Part shown: positions 44,698 through 54,429 of the stretch, one piece after another
Numbering within the stretch: the stretch's first letter is position 1
Layout of the letters: each line of letters starts with the position of its first letter
Origin: Rothia halotolerans
GTDB taxonomy: Bacteria; Actinomycetota; Actinomycetes; Actinomycetales; Micrococcaceae
Direction of reading: 5' to 3'
DNA: 64,000 nucleotides
Assembly: GCF_004136635.1 (NCBI RefSeq)
Contig: NZ_NOIU01000001.1
Span: 558,001 to 622,000 of the forward strand
Made by a program: the position numbers and the translations under genes
The notes under the pieces: generated by a model
What the model was told of the DNA's origin: nothing
Seen by the model: only the letters and a program-made list of their open reading frames with translations
Databases searched by the model: none

Positions 44698-46014
44698 TCA
44701 GCGGCGGTAGAAGGCCTCCACCGCGCGGCCGAGCGCCGCGGCGTCGTCGATGTGGCACATCTCCCGGGCCGAGTGCATCGAGAGCAGGCCCAGGCCGACG
44801 TCGACGGTCCGGATCCCCAGCCGGGTCGCGGTGATCGGGCCGATGGTCGAGCCGCAGGGGACGTCGTTGTTGGACACGAACTCCTGGTACGGCACGCCGG
44901 CGTCCTCGCAGGCCAGCGCCCACTCGGCGGCGCCGACGGCGTCGGTCGCGTAGCGCTGGTTCGCGTTGATCTTCAGCAGCGGCCCCCGGCCCGGGGACGG
45001 GCGGTTCACGGGGTCGTGGTGGCCCGGGTAGTTCGGGTGCACGAGGTGGCCGGCGTCGGAGGACAGGCACACCGAGGCCGCGAGCGCGCGGCGGTGCTCC
45101 TCCGCGCCGCCGCGGGCGGCGTCGAGCCGGACCAGGACGTCCTCCAGGATCGGTCCGGCGGCCCCGGAGCGGGTGCCCGAGCCGATCTCCTCGTGGTCGA
45201 AGGCCGCCAGCACGAGCGTGCGGCCCGAGGCGCTGCCGCCGGCCTCGGCCGCGCGGATCAGGGCCTGCGTCCCGGCGTGGACCGAGGAGAGGTTGTCCAG
45301 CCTGCCGGAGGCGAGGAACTGACCCTGGGCGCCGAAGAGGCGGGCGGGCTGGGCGTCGGCGAGGACGACGTCGTGCCCCAGGATCGCGGAGGCCTCCACG
45401 GGGCCGCCCGGGCCCTCGGCGTGGCGGCCCAGGAAGGCGAGCACGTCGCCCTCGTCCTCGCCGGTGTCCCAGATCGGCTGGGTGTGGGCCTGCCGGTCCA
45501 GCGTCAGGCCCTCGTTGGCGGAGCGGTCCAGGTGGATCGCCAGCTGCGGGATGCGGGCCACGGGCCCGGTGGAGACCAGCCGCTCCCCCGTGCCGCCGTC
45601 GGCCTCGCGGACCACGAGGCGGCCCGCCATGCGCAGCTCGCGGTCGAGCCAGGAGTTCAGCAGCGCCCCGCCGTAGACCTCGACGCCGGCCTGCCGCCAC
45701 CCGAAGCGACCCGTGGAGGGGCGCGGCTTGAGCTTGAAGGAGGGCGAGTCGGTGTGGGCGCCCAGGATGCGGAAGCCCGGCCTCGCCTCCTCCGGGACGT
45801 GCCAGGCGATCAGGGCGCCGTCGCGGACGAGGAACGCCCCGCCGGGCTCCGCGCCGAACGGCTCCGCCTCGTCCAGGCGCCGGAACCCCGCGGCCTCGAG
45901 GCGGCGGGCCGCCTCGGCCGCGGCGTGGAAGGAGGAGGGGGAGGCGGCCACGAAGGCGCCGAGGTCCTCGGCGTGGGCGGCGGGGTCGGGTGCGGTCGCG
46001 GTGCTGCTGGTCAT
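44698..46014 (-). CDS. M18-family aminopeptidase (aspartyl aminopeptidase type)
   Basis: The 438-residue protein has LGAHTDSPSFKLKP (zinc His and Asp), AFDHEEIGSGTRSGA (zinc and catalytic Glu) and a C-terminal CHIDDAAALG segment. M18 enzymes are cytoplasmic, form large tetrahedral complexes and remove acidic N-terminal residues from peptides. The start follows TAGGAT (46021-46026) and six bases; this -10 box overlaps the stop codon of the upstream CPBP gene. Confidence 0.92.
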   Translation of the reverse strand: MTSSTATAPDPAAHAEDLGAFVAASPSSFHAAAEAARRLEAAGFRRLDEAEPFGAEPGGAFLVRDGALIAWHVPEEARPGFRILGAHTDSPSFKLKPRPSTGRFGWRQAGVEVYGGALLNSWLDRELRMAGRLVVREADGGTGERLVSTGPVARIPQLAIHLDRSANEGLTLDRQAHTQPIWDTGEDEGDVLAFLGRHAEGPGGPVEASAILGHDVVLADAQPARLFGAQGQFLASGRLDNLSSVHAGTQALIRAAEAGGSASGRTLVLAAFDHEEIGSGTRSGAAGPILEDVLVRLDAARGGAEEHRRALAASVCLSSDAGHLVHPNYPGHHDPVNRPSPGRGPLLKINANQRYATDAVGAAEWALACEDAGVPYQEFVSNNDVPCGSTIGPITATRLGIRTVDVGLGLLSMHSAREMCHIDDAAALGRAVEAFYRR

Positions 46015-46023
46015 GCACCCATC

Positions 46024-47151
46024 CTAGGGGCGGGCCCCGGGCGGCAGGAGCACCCGGCGCCGGGTCTGGACGCCGCGGCGCCGGGCGAGCAGCACGATGA
46101 GCGCGGCGTAGCCGAGGTCCAGGACCAGCGCCACCGCGAGGTCGAAGGGACTGCCGCCCTCCGAGGCGAAGGGGTCCGCCCAGCCGATGGCGCCGAGCAG
46201 CAGCCCGATGACGTTGTTGGACACGTGCAGGCCGATCGCGGCCTCCAGGCCGCCGGTGCGGTAGCAGAGGTACCCGGCCACCAGCGCCATGGCCCCCACG
46301 CTCGCCTGGCCCCACGGGTCGTACCCGTGCCCGAGGACGAAGATCGGCACGGGCAGCACGATCGCCCACGCCGGGTGCCGCAGCCAGCGCCCGATGGTCT
46401 GCATCAGGTAGCCGCGGAAGGCGAACTCCTCGGCCGCGCACTGGACGGGGACCAGCACCAGGGTCAGCGCGAGGATCCAGAGGCCGACGGCGGGGTCGAA
46501 GGAGGTCTCGGGCGCCGGGGCCCCCGCGGCGAGCGGCACGCCGATGAGCAGCCCCTGCACCACGGCGTACAGCCCGAAGCCCGCGAGCAGGCAGAGGCCC
46601 AGCCACCCCCAGCGCAGCCGCCCCGCGACGGAGGAGATCAGGCCCAGCGGCGCCGGGCCCATGATCGTCCGCGCCAGCAGCACGCAGGGCAGCATGATCA
46701 CGATGCTGAAGAAGGTGATGAAGAAGACGAGCGGCTGGGTGAAGATGTCCGTGGGGTAGCCGGAGGAGGTGACCTCCAGGGACACGTCGGGGCCGCCCGG
46801 CAGGAGGGCCACCATGCCGAGGAGGAGGCCCAGCACGATGCTGACGAGGAAGAAGAGCGGGGCCGAGATGACGACCTCGACCAGCGGCTTCCACCACCGG
46901 TGGCGCGGGTCGGCGCGGCTGAGCCGGTGGTAGGCGAGCTCCGCGGGGCGGGGCGCCGGAGCGGCGGCCGCGGCGGCGCCGGCCGGGACGGGATGGGCGG
47001 AGAGGGGCTCCGCGGCGCGGGGCGGGGCGCCCCGCGGGGACTCGGCCGGGCCGGCGCCGCCGGGCCCCGCCGGTGCCGGGCCGGGCGGGGTCGGGGATGT
47101 CCGCGAGGAGGAGGACGCCGGCTCCGAGGCTCGGCTGTGGCGATCGGTCAT
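46024..47151 (-). CDS. CPBP-family intramembrane glutamic endopeptidase
   Basis: The 375-residue protein has a Pro/Ala/Ser-rich cytoplasmic N-terminus of about 95 residues and then about eight helices. The CPBP (Abi) motifs are QCAAEEFAFRGYL (EExxxR), VLGHG and GLHVSNN. Members are membrane proteases such as Rce1, or act in bacteriocin self-immunity, but this copy is not linked to the peptide cluster. It starts after TAGGCT (47158-47163) and six bases, so it is leaderless. Confidence 0.88.
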   Translation of the reverse strand: MTDRHSRASEPASSSSRTSPTPPGPAPAGPGGAGPAESPRGAPPRAAEPLSAHPVPAGAAAAAAPAPRPAELAYHRLSRADPRHRWWKPLVEVVISAPLFFLVSIVLGLLLGMVALLPGGPDVSLEVTSSGYPTDIFTQPLVFFITFFSIVIMLPCVLLARTIMGPAPLGLISSVAGRLRWGWLGLCLLAGFGLYAVVQGLLIGVPLAAGAPAPETSFDPAVGLWILALTLVLVPVQCAAEEFAFRGYLMQTIGRWLRHPAWAIVLPVPIFVLGHGYDPWGQASVGAMALVAGYLCYRTGGLEAAIGLHVSNNVIGLLLGAIGWADPFASEGGSPFDLAVALVLDLGYAALIVLLARRRGVQTRRRVLLPPGARP

Positions 47152-47333
47152 GCCCCCAGCCTATTCATCTCATCCCCTTTCCGACCCGCACGTCGTGCGA
47201 CGAAAGGCGCAGCCCAGCGGATCGGCCGCCGATATTTCCGTTTCCCCAGGTCACCGCGTAACTTATTTCACATCATCACCGGTGGCCGGCGGCATGGAAG
47301 CCGAGGGCCCGCACCCTCTCGAGGAAAAACGCC

Positions 47334-48728
47334 ATGGCATACACGTTCAACGCCCCTCCCAACTGGCCCCAGCCCCCGGAGGGCTGGCGCCCGGGTCCCG
47401 GCTGGCAGCCCGACCCCTCCTGGGGCCCGGCCCCGGAGGGCTGGGTCTTCTGGAAGGACGAGCAGGGCCGGCCTGTGGGCCCGGACGGCGTCCCGGTGGA
47501 TCCGGCCCCCGGGAGCCGCGAGGCCGACGTCGCCGACGGGTCTGCGGCCGCAGGGTCCGGGGTCGGAGGGACCAGGGCCACAGCGTCCGGGGCCGGAGAA
47601 CCCGCGCCCGGTGAGCCCGCGCCCTTAGGGACCGCCGACGGAGCCGGTCCCGACGCCCCGGAGAACGCGGCATCCGGCGGGGGACGGCAGGATGACGGAT
47701 GGGCCGCGGCCTCGGCCGCCTCCGCCCGAGACCCTGAACAGGGATGGGCCGGTGCCGCTCCCGCCGGCTCCGGCGCGGCGGCCGGCGCGGGCGGTGCAAC
47801 CGGCGCGGGCGGAGGCGGCTGGGGCGGCGCGGACGCCGGCGGTCCGGGCGGGACCCCTCAGGAGCCCCCGCGGAAGAAGAGCTTCTTCACCTCCACCGCC
47901 GGGATCCTCTCCATCATCGGAGCCGTCCTGCTGATCCTGATCGTCGTCCTCGTCATCGTCCTCGTGGGCTTCTTCCGCTCGGCGGGGGACCCCGTGGCCG
48001 ACGACGACCGCGAGGTCGGCCCCTCCGTCTCGGCCTCGGCGTCGTCCTCGTCCTCCCCGTCGGAGAGCTCGTCCTCCCCCTCGGAGAGCTCGCAGGCGCC
48101 CGCCTCCGGCGACCCCGGCGCCCGGCCCAGCGGCACCCGTCCGGACCAGGGCATCGAGGCCACCACGGCGGACCCGGTCTACTCCTTCAACGGCCGGGGT
48201 GAGCAGAGGGTCGAGGCGGACCTCGACCCGAACACCCTCTACTACGTCGAGTACTGGTACCAGGGCGACTCCAACTTCATCGTCTGGGGCCTCGACGCCG
48301 GCGAGGAGGGCGACCTGCTGGCCAACGAGATCGGCACCACCGCCGGCTCCCATTGGGTGGACCCCGACGACTTCTACTCGACGGAGGGGTTCAGCATCGA
48401 CGCCGACGACGAGGGCGTCTGGGAGCTCAAGGTCTACGACACCCAGGCCCTGGGCATCTCCGAGGACCAGGACGAGGCCGTCCTCAGCGGCAGCGTGGCC
48501 TTCGGCTACACCGGCGACGGCACCACGGCGACGTTCGCCTACCGCAGCGGCAAGGAGGGCCTCACCGTCACCGGGTACAGCATGGACGGCGAGACCCTCT
48601 TCACGGAGAGCATCGAGGCCGGTTCGGACACGGAGGTGAAGCTCCCCGCCAGCAGCGAGGACGACCCGGTCCTGGTCCAAGTCGAGAGCACCTACGGCGA
48701 GACCGAGTGGAGCCTGGCCTTCGAGTGA
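47334..48728 (+). CDS. Membrane-anchored protein with N-terminal Trp/Pro repeats
   Basis: The 464-residue protein starts with a Trp-rich module (PNWPQPPEGWRPGPGW, then QPDPSWGPAPEGWVFW), akin to short DUF2510-like repeats of actinobacterial membrane proteins. A long Ala/Gly/Glu linker follows, then one transmembrane helix (about residues 188-215), a Ser-rich stalk and an external strand-rich domain of about 180 residues (VYSFNGRGEQRVEADLDPNT onward). The external domain resembles pre-peptidase C-type folds only loosely. Function is unknown. GAGGA lies eight bases before the ATG. Confidence 0.78.
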   Translation: MAYTFNAPPNWPQPPEGWRPGPGWQPDPSWGPAPEGWVFWKDEQGRPVGPDGVPVDPAPGSREADVADGSAAAGSGVGGTRATASGAGEPAPGEPAPLGTADGAGPDAPENAASGGGRQDDGWAAASAASARDPEQGWAGAAPAGSGAAAGAGGATGAGGGGWGGADAGGPGGTPQEPPRKKSFFTSTAGILSIIGAVLLILIVVLVIVLVGFFRSAGDPVADDDREVGPSVSASASSSSSPSESSSSPSESSQAPASGDPGARPSGTRPDQGIEATTADPVYSFNGRGEQRVEADLDPNTLYYVEYWYQGDSNFIVWGLDAGEEGDLLANEIGTTAGSHWVDPDDFYSTEGFSIDADDEGVWELKVYDTQALGISEDQDEAVLSGSVAFGYTGDGTTATFAYRSGKEGLTVTGYSMDGETLFTESIEAGSDTEVKLPASSEDDPVLVQVESTYGETEWSLAFE

Positions 48729-48741
48729 GCCGCCTCGGCCC

Positions 48742-49797
48742 CTAGCCGCACCGCCGGGCCAGGCGCGCCGCCCGCCGGTTGACGCCGGCGGCGCGCGCGG
48801 CGTCGAGGATCAGCAGGATCACGGCGAGCCACACGATCGCGAAGCCGATCCAGCGACCCGTCGACATGTGCTCCCCGAAGACGAGGTAGCCGATGAGGAA
48901 CTGCAGGATCGGGGTCAGGTACTGGAACATGCCCACCGCGGAGAGCGGCAGCCGCGAGGCGGCGCCGGCGAAGCACAGCAGCGGCGTCGCGGTGATGATC
49001 CCGGAGGCGACCAGCAGCAGCGTCGTCGGCGTGTCCGCCCCGGTGAGGGCCAGGCCGCCGCCCGCCCCGACGACGATCAGGAAGATCCCGGCGGGGATCG
49101 TCAGCCACGCCGTCTCGAAGCTCAGCCCCGTCAGCGCGTCCACGCGCGAGCCCACGTTCTTCTTCACCAGCCCGTAGAGGGCGAAGGAGACGGCCAGCAC
49201 GAGCGAGATCCACGGCAGCGCCCCATAGTCCACGCTGAGCACGACGACGGCCGCGAAGCTCAGCCCCACGGAGACCCACTGCATCGGACGCAGCCGCTCG
49301 CGCAGGACGACCACGCCCAGCACGATCGTCACCAGCGGGTTGAAGAAGTAGCCGAGCGAGGCCTCCAGGACGTGCCCCGTGGTGGTGGCGATAATGTAGA
49401 CGAGCCAGTTGACCGAGACGATGAACCCCGCCAGTCCCAGGGTCAGGTTGATCCGCGGCGCGCGGAAGGCGGCGACCACCCGACCCCACGAGCGGGTCGC
49501 GGTCACCAGGACCAGGCACAGCACCAGCGAGAACACGATCCGCCAGCCGAGGATCTCCAGGGCCGGGATGCCCGTCAGCGCGTTGAAGTAGAGCGGCAGG
49601 AAGCCCCAGATGCCGTAGGCGCCCAGGGCCAGCAGGACGCCCGCGCGCAGCCGCGAGCCCTCCTTGCCGGGGGCACCCTCCTCCCCGGAGACCGCCCGCT
49701 GCCCCGCCGGCGGATCGCCGCCCGGCGGGATGACGGCGTGCAGGGCCCCGGTCACTGCGGCGGGTTCGTTCGCTGAGGATTCGCTGGGAGGAGTCAC
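48742..49797 (-). CDS. rarD: EamA-family transporter, RarD type
   Basis: The protein of 351 residues has a hydrophilic N-terminus of about 50 residues and ten helices with two EamA halves. RarD hallmarks are GAYGIWGFLPLYFNALTGIPALEILG (in parts GIWGFLPLYF and EILGWRI), INWLVYI-like VNWLVYIIAT and LGYFFNPLV. RarD was named for chloramphenicol sensitivity; the transported compound is unknown. The GTG at 49797 overlaps the stop of the oxidoreductase gene (GTGA), so it is the third gene of a coupled operon. Confidence 0.87.
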   Translation of the reverse strand: MTPPSESSANEPAAVTGALHAVIPPGGDPPAGQRAVSGEEGAPGKEGSRLRAGVLLALGAYGIWGFLPLYFNALTGIPALEILGWRIVFSLVLCLVLVTATRSWGRVVAAFRAPRINLTLGLAGFIVSVNWLVYIIATTTGHVLEASLGYFFNPLVTIVLGVVVLRERLRPMQWVSVGLSFAAVVVLSVDYGALPWISLVLAVSFALYGLVKKNVGSRVDALTGLSFETAWLTIPAGIFLIVVGAGGGLALTGADTPTTLLLVASGIITATPLLCFAGAASRLPLSAVGMFQYLTPILQFLIGYLVFGEHMSTGRWIGFAIVWLAVILLILDAARAAGVNRRAARLARRCG

Positions 49798-51224
49798 CTC
49801 CCCAGGGTATGCCTCAGCGCCTCCTCCAGCCGAGTGAACCGGAACGTGTATCCGTGGGCCGCGAGGACGCCGGGCACGAGCCGGGCGCTGCTCAGGGCGA
49901 GCTCCCGCGCTCCCTGCCTCCCGAGCAGGGCGGCGGGCGCGGCGGCCGGCGTCGGGATCACGGCCGGACGCCGGAGCACCCGGCCCAGGGTCCTGGCGAA
50001 CTCCGCCTGCCTCACGCCGCCGGGCGCCGCCGCGTTGACCGGCCCGGAGATCCCTGGGCTCGCGGCGGTCCAGGCGTAGATCTGCACGAGGTCGTCCAGG
50101 GAGATCCAGGGCTGCCACATCCGGCCGCCGCCCATCGGACCCCCTCCACCGGCGAGGTACAGCGGCAGCTGGGCCGCCAGCAGGCCGCCGCCGGCGCTCA
50201 TCACCAGCCCGGTGCGGATCGTCGCGACCCGGATGCCGGCCGTCTCCGCCTCCGCGGCCGCCGCCTCCCAGCGCCGGCAGACCTCGGCGAGGAAGTCCTC
50301 GCCGGGGGCGGCGGACTCGTCCACCTCGCCGGCGTCGTGCCCGTAGTAGCCGCTGGCCGAGGCGCTGACCAGGGTCTGCGGTCCGCCGCGTCCGGCCACC
50401 GCGCTCATGGCCCGGACGATGGTCCCGGTCGCGTCGAGGCGGGAGTCCAGCACCTCCTGGCGGTGCTTCCGGGTGAAGGGACCCGCGATGCCGGCGCCGG
50501 AGAGGTTGACGACGACGTCGGTCCCCCGCAGGAGCTCCGCGTCCAGCACCCCGCGGGCCGGGTCCCAGGCGATGGCGTCCTCGCCGAGCCTCCGGCTGGG
50601 CCCGCTCCGCCGCCTCAGCGCGATCACCCGGTGCCCGCCCGAGCGCAGCAGCGCGCTCAGCTGGGTGCCGACCAGCCCCGAGGCGCCCGCGATCACGACC
50701 GTCATCGGCTCGGGCCGCAGCTCGCGGAGCCGGGCGTGGAAGTCGAGGTCGGCGCGGGTGTTCCGGGTGCGGAAGCCGAAGACCCGCTCCAGCTCGCCCT
50801 CGAAGGCCCGCGCGCCGAGCCGGAACCTGCGGTCCAGGCCGCCGGGGAGCTCGTACTCGACCCGGTCCGAGACCTCGGTGCCGCCGCCGGGCGCGTCGGT
50901 GAAGGCGTGCCGGTGCCGCCAGGAGCGCAGCGGGCCGCGGTCCATGACGTCGGTGAAGCCCTCGCCAGGGGCGTACTCGGTGTGGACGGCGCGCCAGCGC
51001 ACCCCGCCCCGCAGCGGGAGCCCGGCGGGCAGGGCGCCGTCGGCCCAGGGCACGCCCATCAGGAGCCGGGTCACCGAGCCCACCTCGAGCCCGTCGGTGG
51101 GCTCCTGCAGCACCTTCGAGCTCCAGTCCGGGCTGAGCCGCACGACGGCGCCCGGCGAGGCGTACCAGCCGGCCACCTCCTGGCGGGGACGCGGGATCGT
51201 GGCCGAGTAGCGGAAGACGCTCAT
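49794..51224 (-). CDS. TIGR01777-family epimerase/oxidoreductase with N-terminal SRPBCC domain
   Basis: The 476-residue protein has an N-terminal SRPBCC/START-like ligand-binding domain (about 1-170) fused to an extended SDR. The NAD-binding motif is VVIAGASGLVGTQLSALL (about 175-192), SDR features SASASGYYGHD follow, and a DUF1731-type C-terminus ends it (VIPTPAAAPAALLGRQGAREL). The family role is unclear; some members act in cell-division control (SulA-like name). It overlaps both neighbours by four bases, giving one coupled operon with the glycosylase and RarD genes. Confidence 0.88.
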   Translation of the reverse strand: MSVFRYSATIPRPRQEVAGWYASPGAVVRLSPDWSSKVLQEPTDGLEVGSVTRLLMGVPWADGALPAGLPLRGGVRWRAVHTEYAPGEGFTDVMDRGPLRSWRHRHAFTDAPGGGTEVSDRVEYELPGGLDRRFRLGARAFEGELERVFGFRTRNTRADLDFHARLRELRPEPMTVVIAGASGLVGTQLSALLRSGGHRVIALRRRSGPSRRLGEDAIAWDPARGVLDAELLRGTDVVVNLSGAGIAGPFTRKHRQEVLDSRLDATGTIVRAMSAVAGRGGPQTLVSASASGYYGHDAGEVDESAAPGEDFLAEVCRRWEAAAAEAETAGIRVATIRTGLVMSAGGGLLAAQLPLYLAGGGGPMGGGRMWQPWISLDDLVQIYAWTAASPGISGPVNAAAPGGVRQAEFARTLGRVLRRPAVIPTPAAAPAALLGRQGARELALSSARLVPGVLAAHGYTFRFTRLEEALRHTLGR

Positions 51225-51820
51225 AGGTCGTTCCTCACTTTCTCCCAGGGCTCCACCTCGCCCGGCACCAGGCGGAACAGCGGGTGCAGACGGGGCAGGC
51301 CGGAGCGCAGCAGCGCCTCGAAGGCGTCGACCGTCTTGGGCGAGCGCATGCGCAGCTTGAACAGCAGCAGCTCCGCCTCGTAGCGGACCTGCCCCTCGGT
51401 GACGGGGATGCGGGGGACCCGGGCCTCGGCGGGCGCCTCCGGGTCGGAGCGGGAGGCCGGCGCCGGGCCGTCGACCGCTGCGGGGGCGGCCGGGGCATGG
51501 CGGGCGTCGACGAAGCCGAGGCCGGTGAGGTCGGGGCCGGGGTCGGCGACGTCGGCCTCCGCGGCGATGAGGGGACCCGGAATGATCTTCCCGCGGTCGA
51601 AGTTGTACCCGCGGGCCGCCGCCTCCTCCGCGAGGGGGCGCAGGAAGGCGGACATCGCCGCCTGCGGGTCGGGGGCGCTCTTGAAGCGCACCAGCTGGGG
51701 GTGGTTGCGGTACCCGTGGGTGGCCCCGGCCAGCACCTTCTGGGCCAGCAGCGCCTCGCGCCAGCCGGCCACCAGGCCCTTGGCGTCGAGGTGGTCGGGG
51801 TGCAGGGACCAGAGCCTCAC
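51221..51820 (-). CDS. Pyrimidine dimer DNA glycosylase/endonuclease V family protein
   Basis: The 199-residue protein begins MRLWSLHPDHLDAKGLVAGW, followed by REALLAQKVL and GYRNHPQLVRF, the Pyr_excise domain pattern of T4 endonuclease V relatives that remove UV-induced dimers. A Pro/Ala-rich insert (about 125-145) interrupts the C-terminal half. GTG is used as the start, and the gene heads a three-gene operon. Activity as a glycosylase is by family only. Confidence 0.82.
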   Translation of the reverse strand: MRLWSLHPDHLDAKGLVAGWREALLAQKVLAGATHGYRNHPQLVRFKSAPDPQAAMSAFLRPLAEEAAARGYNFDRGKIIPGPLIAAEADVADPGPDLTGLGFVDARHAPAAPAAVDGPAPASRSDPEAPAEARVPRIPVTEGQVRYEAELLLFKLRMRSPKTVDAFEALLRSGLPRLHPLFRLVPGEVEPWEKVRNDL

Positions 51821-51893
51821 GGGAGCGCTCCCTCCGATCGTGGGGGCCGCCGGGCGGCCGTCTGATCCCCAGCCTACCCGCGAGCCCCGCCGG

Positions 51894-53363
51894 TCACGAC
51901 GTCGCGGGCTCCGCCTCCTTGAAGGAGTCCTCGATCTCCTCGAGCGACTTGCCCTTGGTCTCGGGGACCTTGAGCCGCACCCAGATCAGGGCGAGGACCT
52001 GCAGCGCCACGAAGAGCCCGATCGTCGCCCCCAGGCCCAGCGCGGCCGAGAGCATCGGGAAGAGCAGGGCCACCAGGAAGTTCATGGTCCACTGCACGCC
52101 GGTGCTGATGCCCATCGCGACGCCGCGGACCTTCAGCGGGTAGATCTCGGACATGAACAGCCACGTCATGGTGCCGATGCAGCACTGCATGAACCCCACG
52201 AAGACCACGATCGAGCCGAGGATGATCCACTTCTTCATCGGGTTCTCGTCCGGCATGAACACCGCGGTCGAGGCCAGCAGGCCCAGGGTGACGATGGTGG
52301 CGCACAGACCCACGGTGAGCATGGTCCGGCGCCGCACGCGCGAGATGATCCCCAGCGCGATGCCCACGCCCACCACGCCGGCCAGCCCGATCAGCAGGTT
52401 GACCACGAAGGCGGCGTTGCCCTCGAAGCCGGCGTCGGTGAGGATCGAGACCCCGTAGTACTGCACCACGTTGATCCCGGAGATCTGGTTGATGATCGCC
52501 ATGCCGACGCCGATGTAGAGGATCCGGCGCATCCACCGCACCGAGAACAGCTCCGCCAGGGTGCCCTGCGAGGCCTTCTCGTCGCGCTGGGCGAGGCGCT
52601 TGACCTCGTCGCCCTCGCGGCTGCTGTACGCCTGCTCGCGGATCTCGCGCAGGACCTTCAGCATCGCGTCGATGCGGCCGCCGCGGGCCAGCCAGCGCGG
52701 CGACTCCGGCACCACCGTCAGGCCCGCCCACAGCACGATGGCCGGGACCAGGCACACGGAGAGCATCCAGCGCCAGGTGTTGGCGTGCTCGGCGTCCATG
52801 ACGCCGGTGATCCCGGCGTTGAAGGCGAAGGCGAGGAACTGGCCGAAGACCACCATGAACTCGTTCTGGGAGACCATCCGCCCGCGCAGGTGGGAGGGTG
52901 CGAGCTCGGCGAGGTAGACGGGGATGGTCACCGAGGCGCCGCCGACGGCGAGGCCCAGGATGACGCGGAACCCGGAGAGGACCCACCACGCCGGCGAGAG
53001 CACCGAGCCCAGGGAGCCCAGCGTGAACAGGATCGCCACGACCACCATGGTCCGGTGCCGCCCGTAGCGGTCGGAGATCCGCCCGCCGAACACGGCGCCG
53101 AAGATCGCGCCGAACTGCAGCGCCGAGGTGATGAAGCCCTCGTACTGCTGGCTCATCTGGAAGTCCGCGGTCATGGAGGGCAGGGCGCCGTTGACGACGC
53201 CGGTGTCGTAGCCGAAGAGCAGCCCACCGAAGGTCAGGATGACGGCGATGAACCGCATCCTGCCGTTGAGCTTGGTACCGCCCCCGGGCGCTCCCCCATC
53301 CGCCTCGCGGCTCGTGGCTTCCTTCACGGCCTCGTCACCGCGTCCTCCGGATGGTTGAGACAT
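51894..53363 (-). CDS. MFS sugar porter, probable inositol/sugar transporter
   Basis: The 489-residue protein has 12 helices and all sugar-porter marks: GGRISDRYGRHRTM, PESPRWLARGG in the central loop and VPETKGKSLEEIE at the C-terminus. Its place beside a GntR regulator and iol genes makes myo-inositol a likely substrate (IolT-like), which is inference. The leader is AT-rich and contains an inverted repeat (GCGCTGG/CCAGCGC near 53410-53426). GGAGGAACG precedes the ATG. Confidence 0.87.
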   Translation of the reverse strand: MSQPSGGRGDEAVKEATSREADGGAPGGGTKLNGRMRFIAVILTFGGLLFGYDTGVVNGALPSMTADFQMSQQYEGFITSALQFGAIFGAVFGGRISDRYGRHRTMVVVAILFTLGSLGSVLSPAWWVLSGFRVILGLAVGGASVTIPVYLAELAPSHLRGRMVSQNEFMVVFGQFLAFAFNAGITGVMDAEHANTWRWMLSVCLVPAIVLWAGLTVVPESPRWLARGGRIDAMLKVLREIREQAYSSREGDEVKRLAQRDEKASQGTLAELFSVRWMRRILYIGVGMAIINQISGINVVQYYGVSILTDAGFEGNAAFVVNLLIGLAGVVGVGIALGIISRVRRRTMLTVGLCATIVTLGLLASTAVFMPDENPMKKWIILGSIVVFVGFMQCCIGTMTWLFMSEIYPLKVRGVAMGISTGVQWTMNFLVALLFPMLSAALGLGATIGLFVALQVLALIWVRLKVPETKGKSLEEIEDSFKEAEPATS

Positions 53364-53494
53364 CTCCGGCGTTCCTCCTCACAACTCAATACATCAATAA
53401 ACCCGATGTGCGCTGGCTGCCAGCGCGCACCGGGGTCTTCCCTTCATTCAAGCACTTTTCGAGGCTATGCATCCCGAGAGATGGGCCACTCTGC

Positions 53495-53527
53495 TAGGGT
53501 GGGGCTCAATGTCCTAACAATGAGACA
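53495..53527 (+). promoter_or_regulatory. gntR promoter with candidate operator
   Basis: TAGGGT (53495-53500) is a plausible -10 box. TGTCCTAACAATGAGACA (53510-53527), with TGTC and GACA at its ends, lies at the expected transcript start. It shares TGTCCTxACA with the site at 56268-56277 in the next inositol promoter. Confidence 0.5.
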
Positions 53528-53557
53528 AACGGCCTCGACGAGATCCGGGAGCAGACC

Positions 53558-54295
53558 ATGGCAGCGCCTCTAGACATCACCATCGACAGGTCCTCCCCCG
53601 TGCCGCTCTACCACCAGCTGGTCCACGGCATCGAGTCGGCCATCTCCGCGGGCAGCCTGCCGCCGGGGACGATGCTGAGCAACGAGCTGGCGCTCGCCAA
53701 GGAGCTGCACCTCTCCCGCCCGACCGTGCGCAAGGCGATGGACGAGCTGGTCCGCTCGGGGCTGCTGGTCCGCAAACGCGGCGTCGGCACCCAGGTGGTG
53801 GCCTCCGAGGTGCGCCGCCCGGTCAGGCTGACCTCCCTCTACGACGACCTCACCGAGGACAGCGCGCGTCCGCGCACGGAGGTCCTCGCCTTCCGCGAGG
53901 AGGCCGCCGCCGCGGAGGTCGCGGAGAGGCTGGGCATCGCGGCGGGCGCCCCCGTCTACTACCTCAAGCGGCTGCGCAGCCGCGGCGAGACGCCCCTGGC
54001 CATCATGGAGAACTGGGTCCCCACCTCGATCGCCGAACTCAGCGCCGAGATCCTCCGGGAGCGCGGCCTCTACGCCCTGCTCCGCGAGGCGGGGGTCAAC
54101 TTCCGCCTCGCGAACCAGAAGATCGGCGCCGCGGTGGCCACCAAGGCCCAGGCGGACCTGCTCCACACGACCCAGGGCGCGGCCCTGGTGACCATGGCCC
54201 GCACCGCGACGGACGACGTCGGGCGCCGCGTCGAGACCGGCCGCCACGTCTACCGCGCCGACTCCTACTCCTTCGAGCTGACGCTCTCCGCCTGA
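53558..54295 (+). CDS. GntR-family (HutC/UTRA) regulator, probable inositol regulator
   Basis: The 245-residue protein has a GntR winged helix (LSNELALAKELHLSRPTVRKA, about residues 45-65, and RSGLLVRKRGVGTQV) and a UTRA effector domain (about 90-240). UTRA domains bind sugars or related metabolites. Its position between the sugar porter and iolB, and matching sites at its own promoter and that of the Gfo/Idh/MocA gene at 56.3 kb, suggest it represses the inositol genes until an intermediate appears. Start ATG 53558. Confidence 0.88.
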   Translation: MAAPLDITIDRSSPVPLYHQLVHGIESAISAGSLPPGTMLSNELALAKELHLSRPTVRKAMDELVRSGLLVRKRGVGTQVVASEVRRPVRLTSLYDDLTEDSARPRTEVLAFREEAAAAEVAERLGIAAGAPVYYLKRLRSRGETPLAIMENWVPTSIAELSAEILRERGLYALLREAGVNFRLANQKIGAAVATKAQADLLHTTQGAALVTMARTATDDVGRRVETGRHVYRADSYSFELTLSA

Positions 54296-54429
54296 GAGCC
54301 GGGCCGGCGCCGCACCGCGCGTCCCCTTCGGGGAAGGTTGCCGCGCGCCCGGCCCCGCCGGGAGCCGCCGCACGACGGCGTCGCCCCTCTGATACCTCCG
54401 TTCGGAACCGACGACGAAAGGACACCCCC

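Noticed and set aside
46024-47151. CPBP protease as the immunity or leader protease of the peptide cluster
   Set aside because: It lies 19 kb away with its own promoter and housekeeping neighbours; nothing links it to the cluster.
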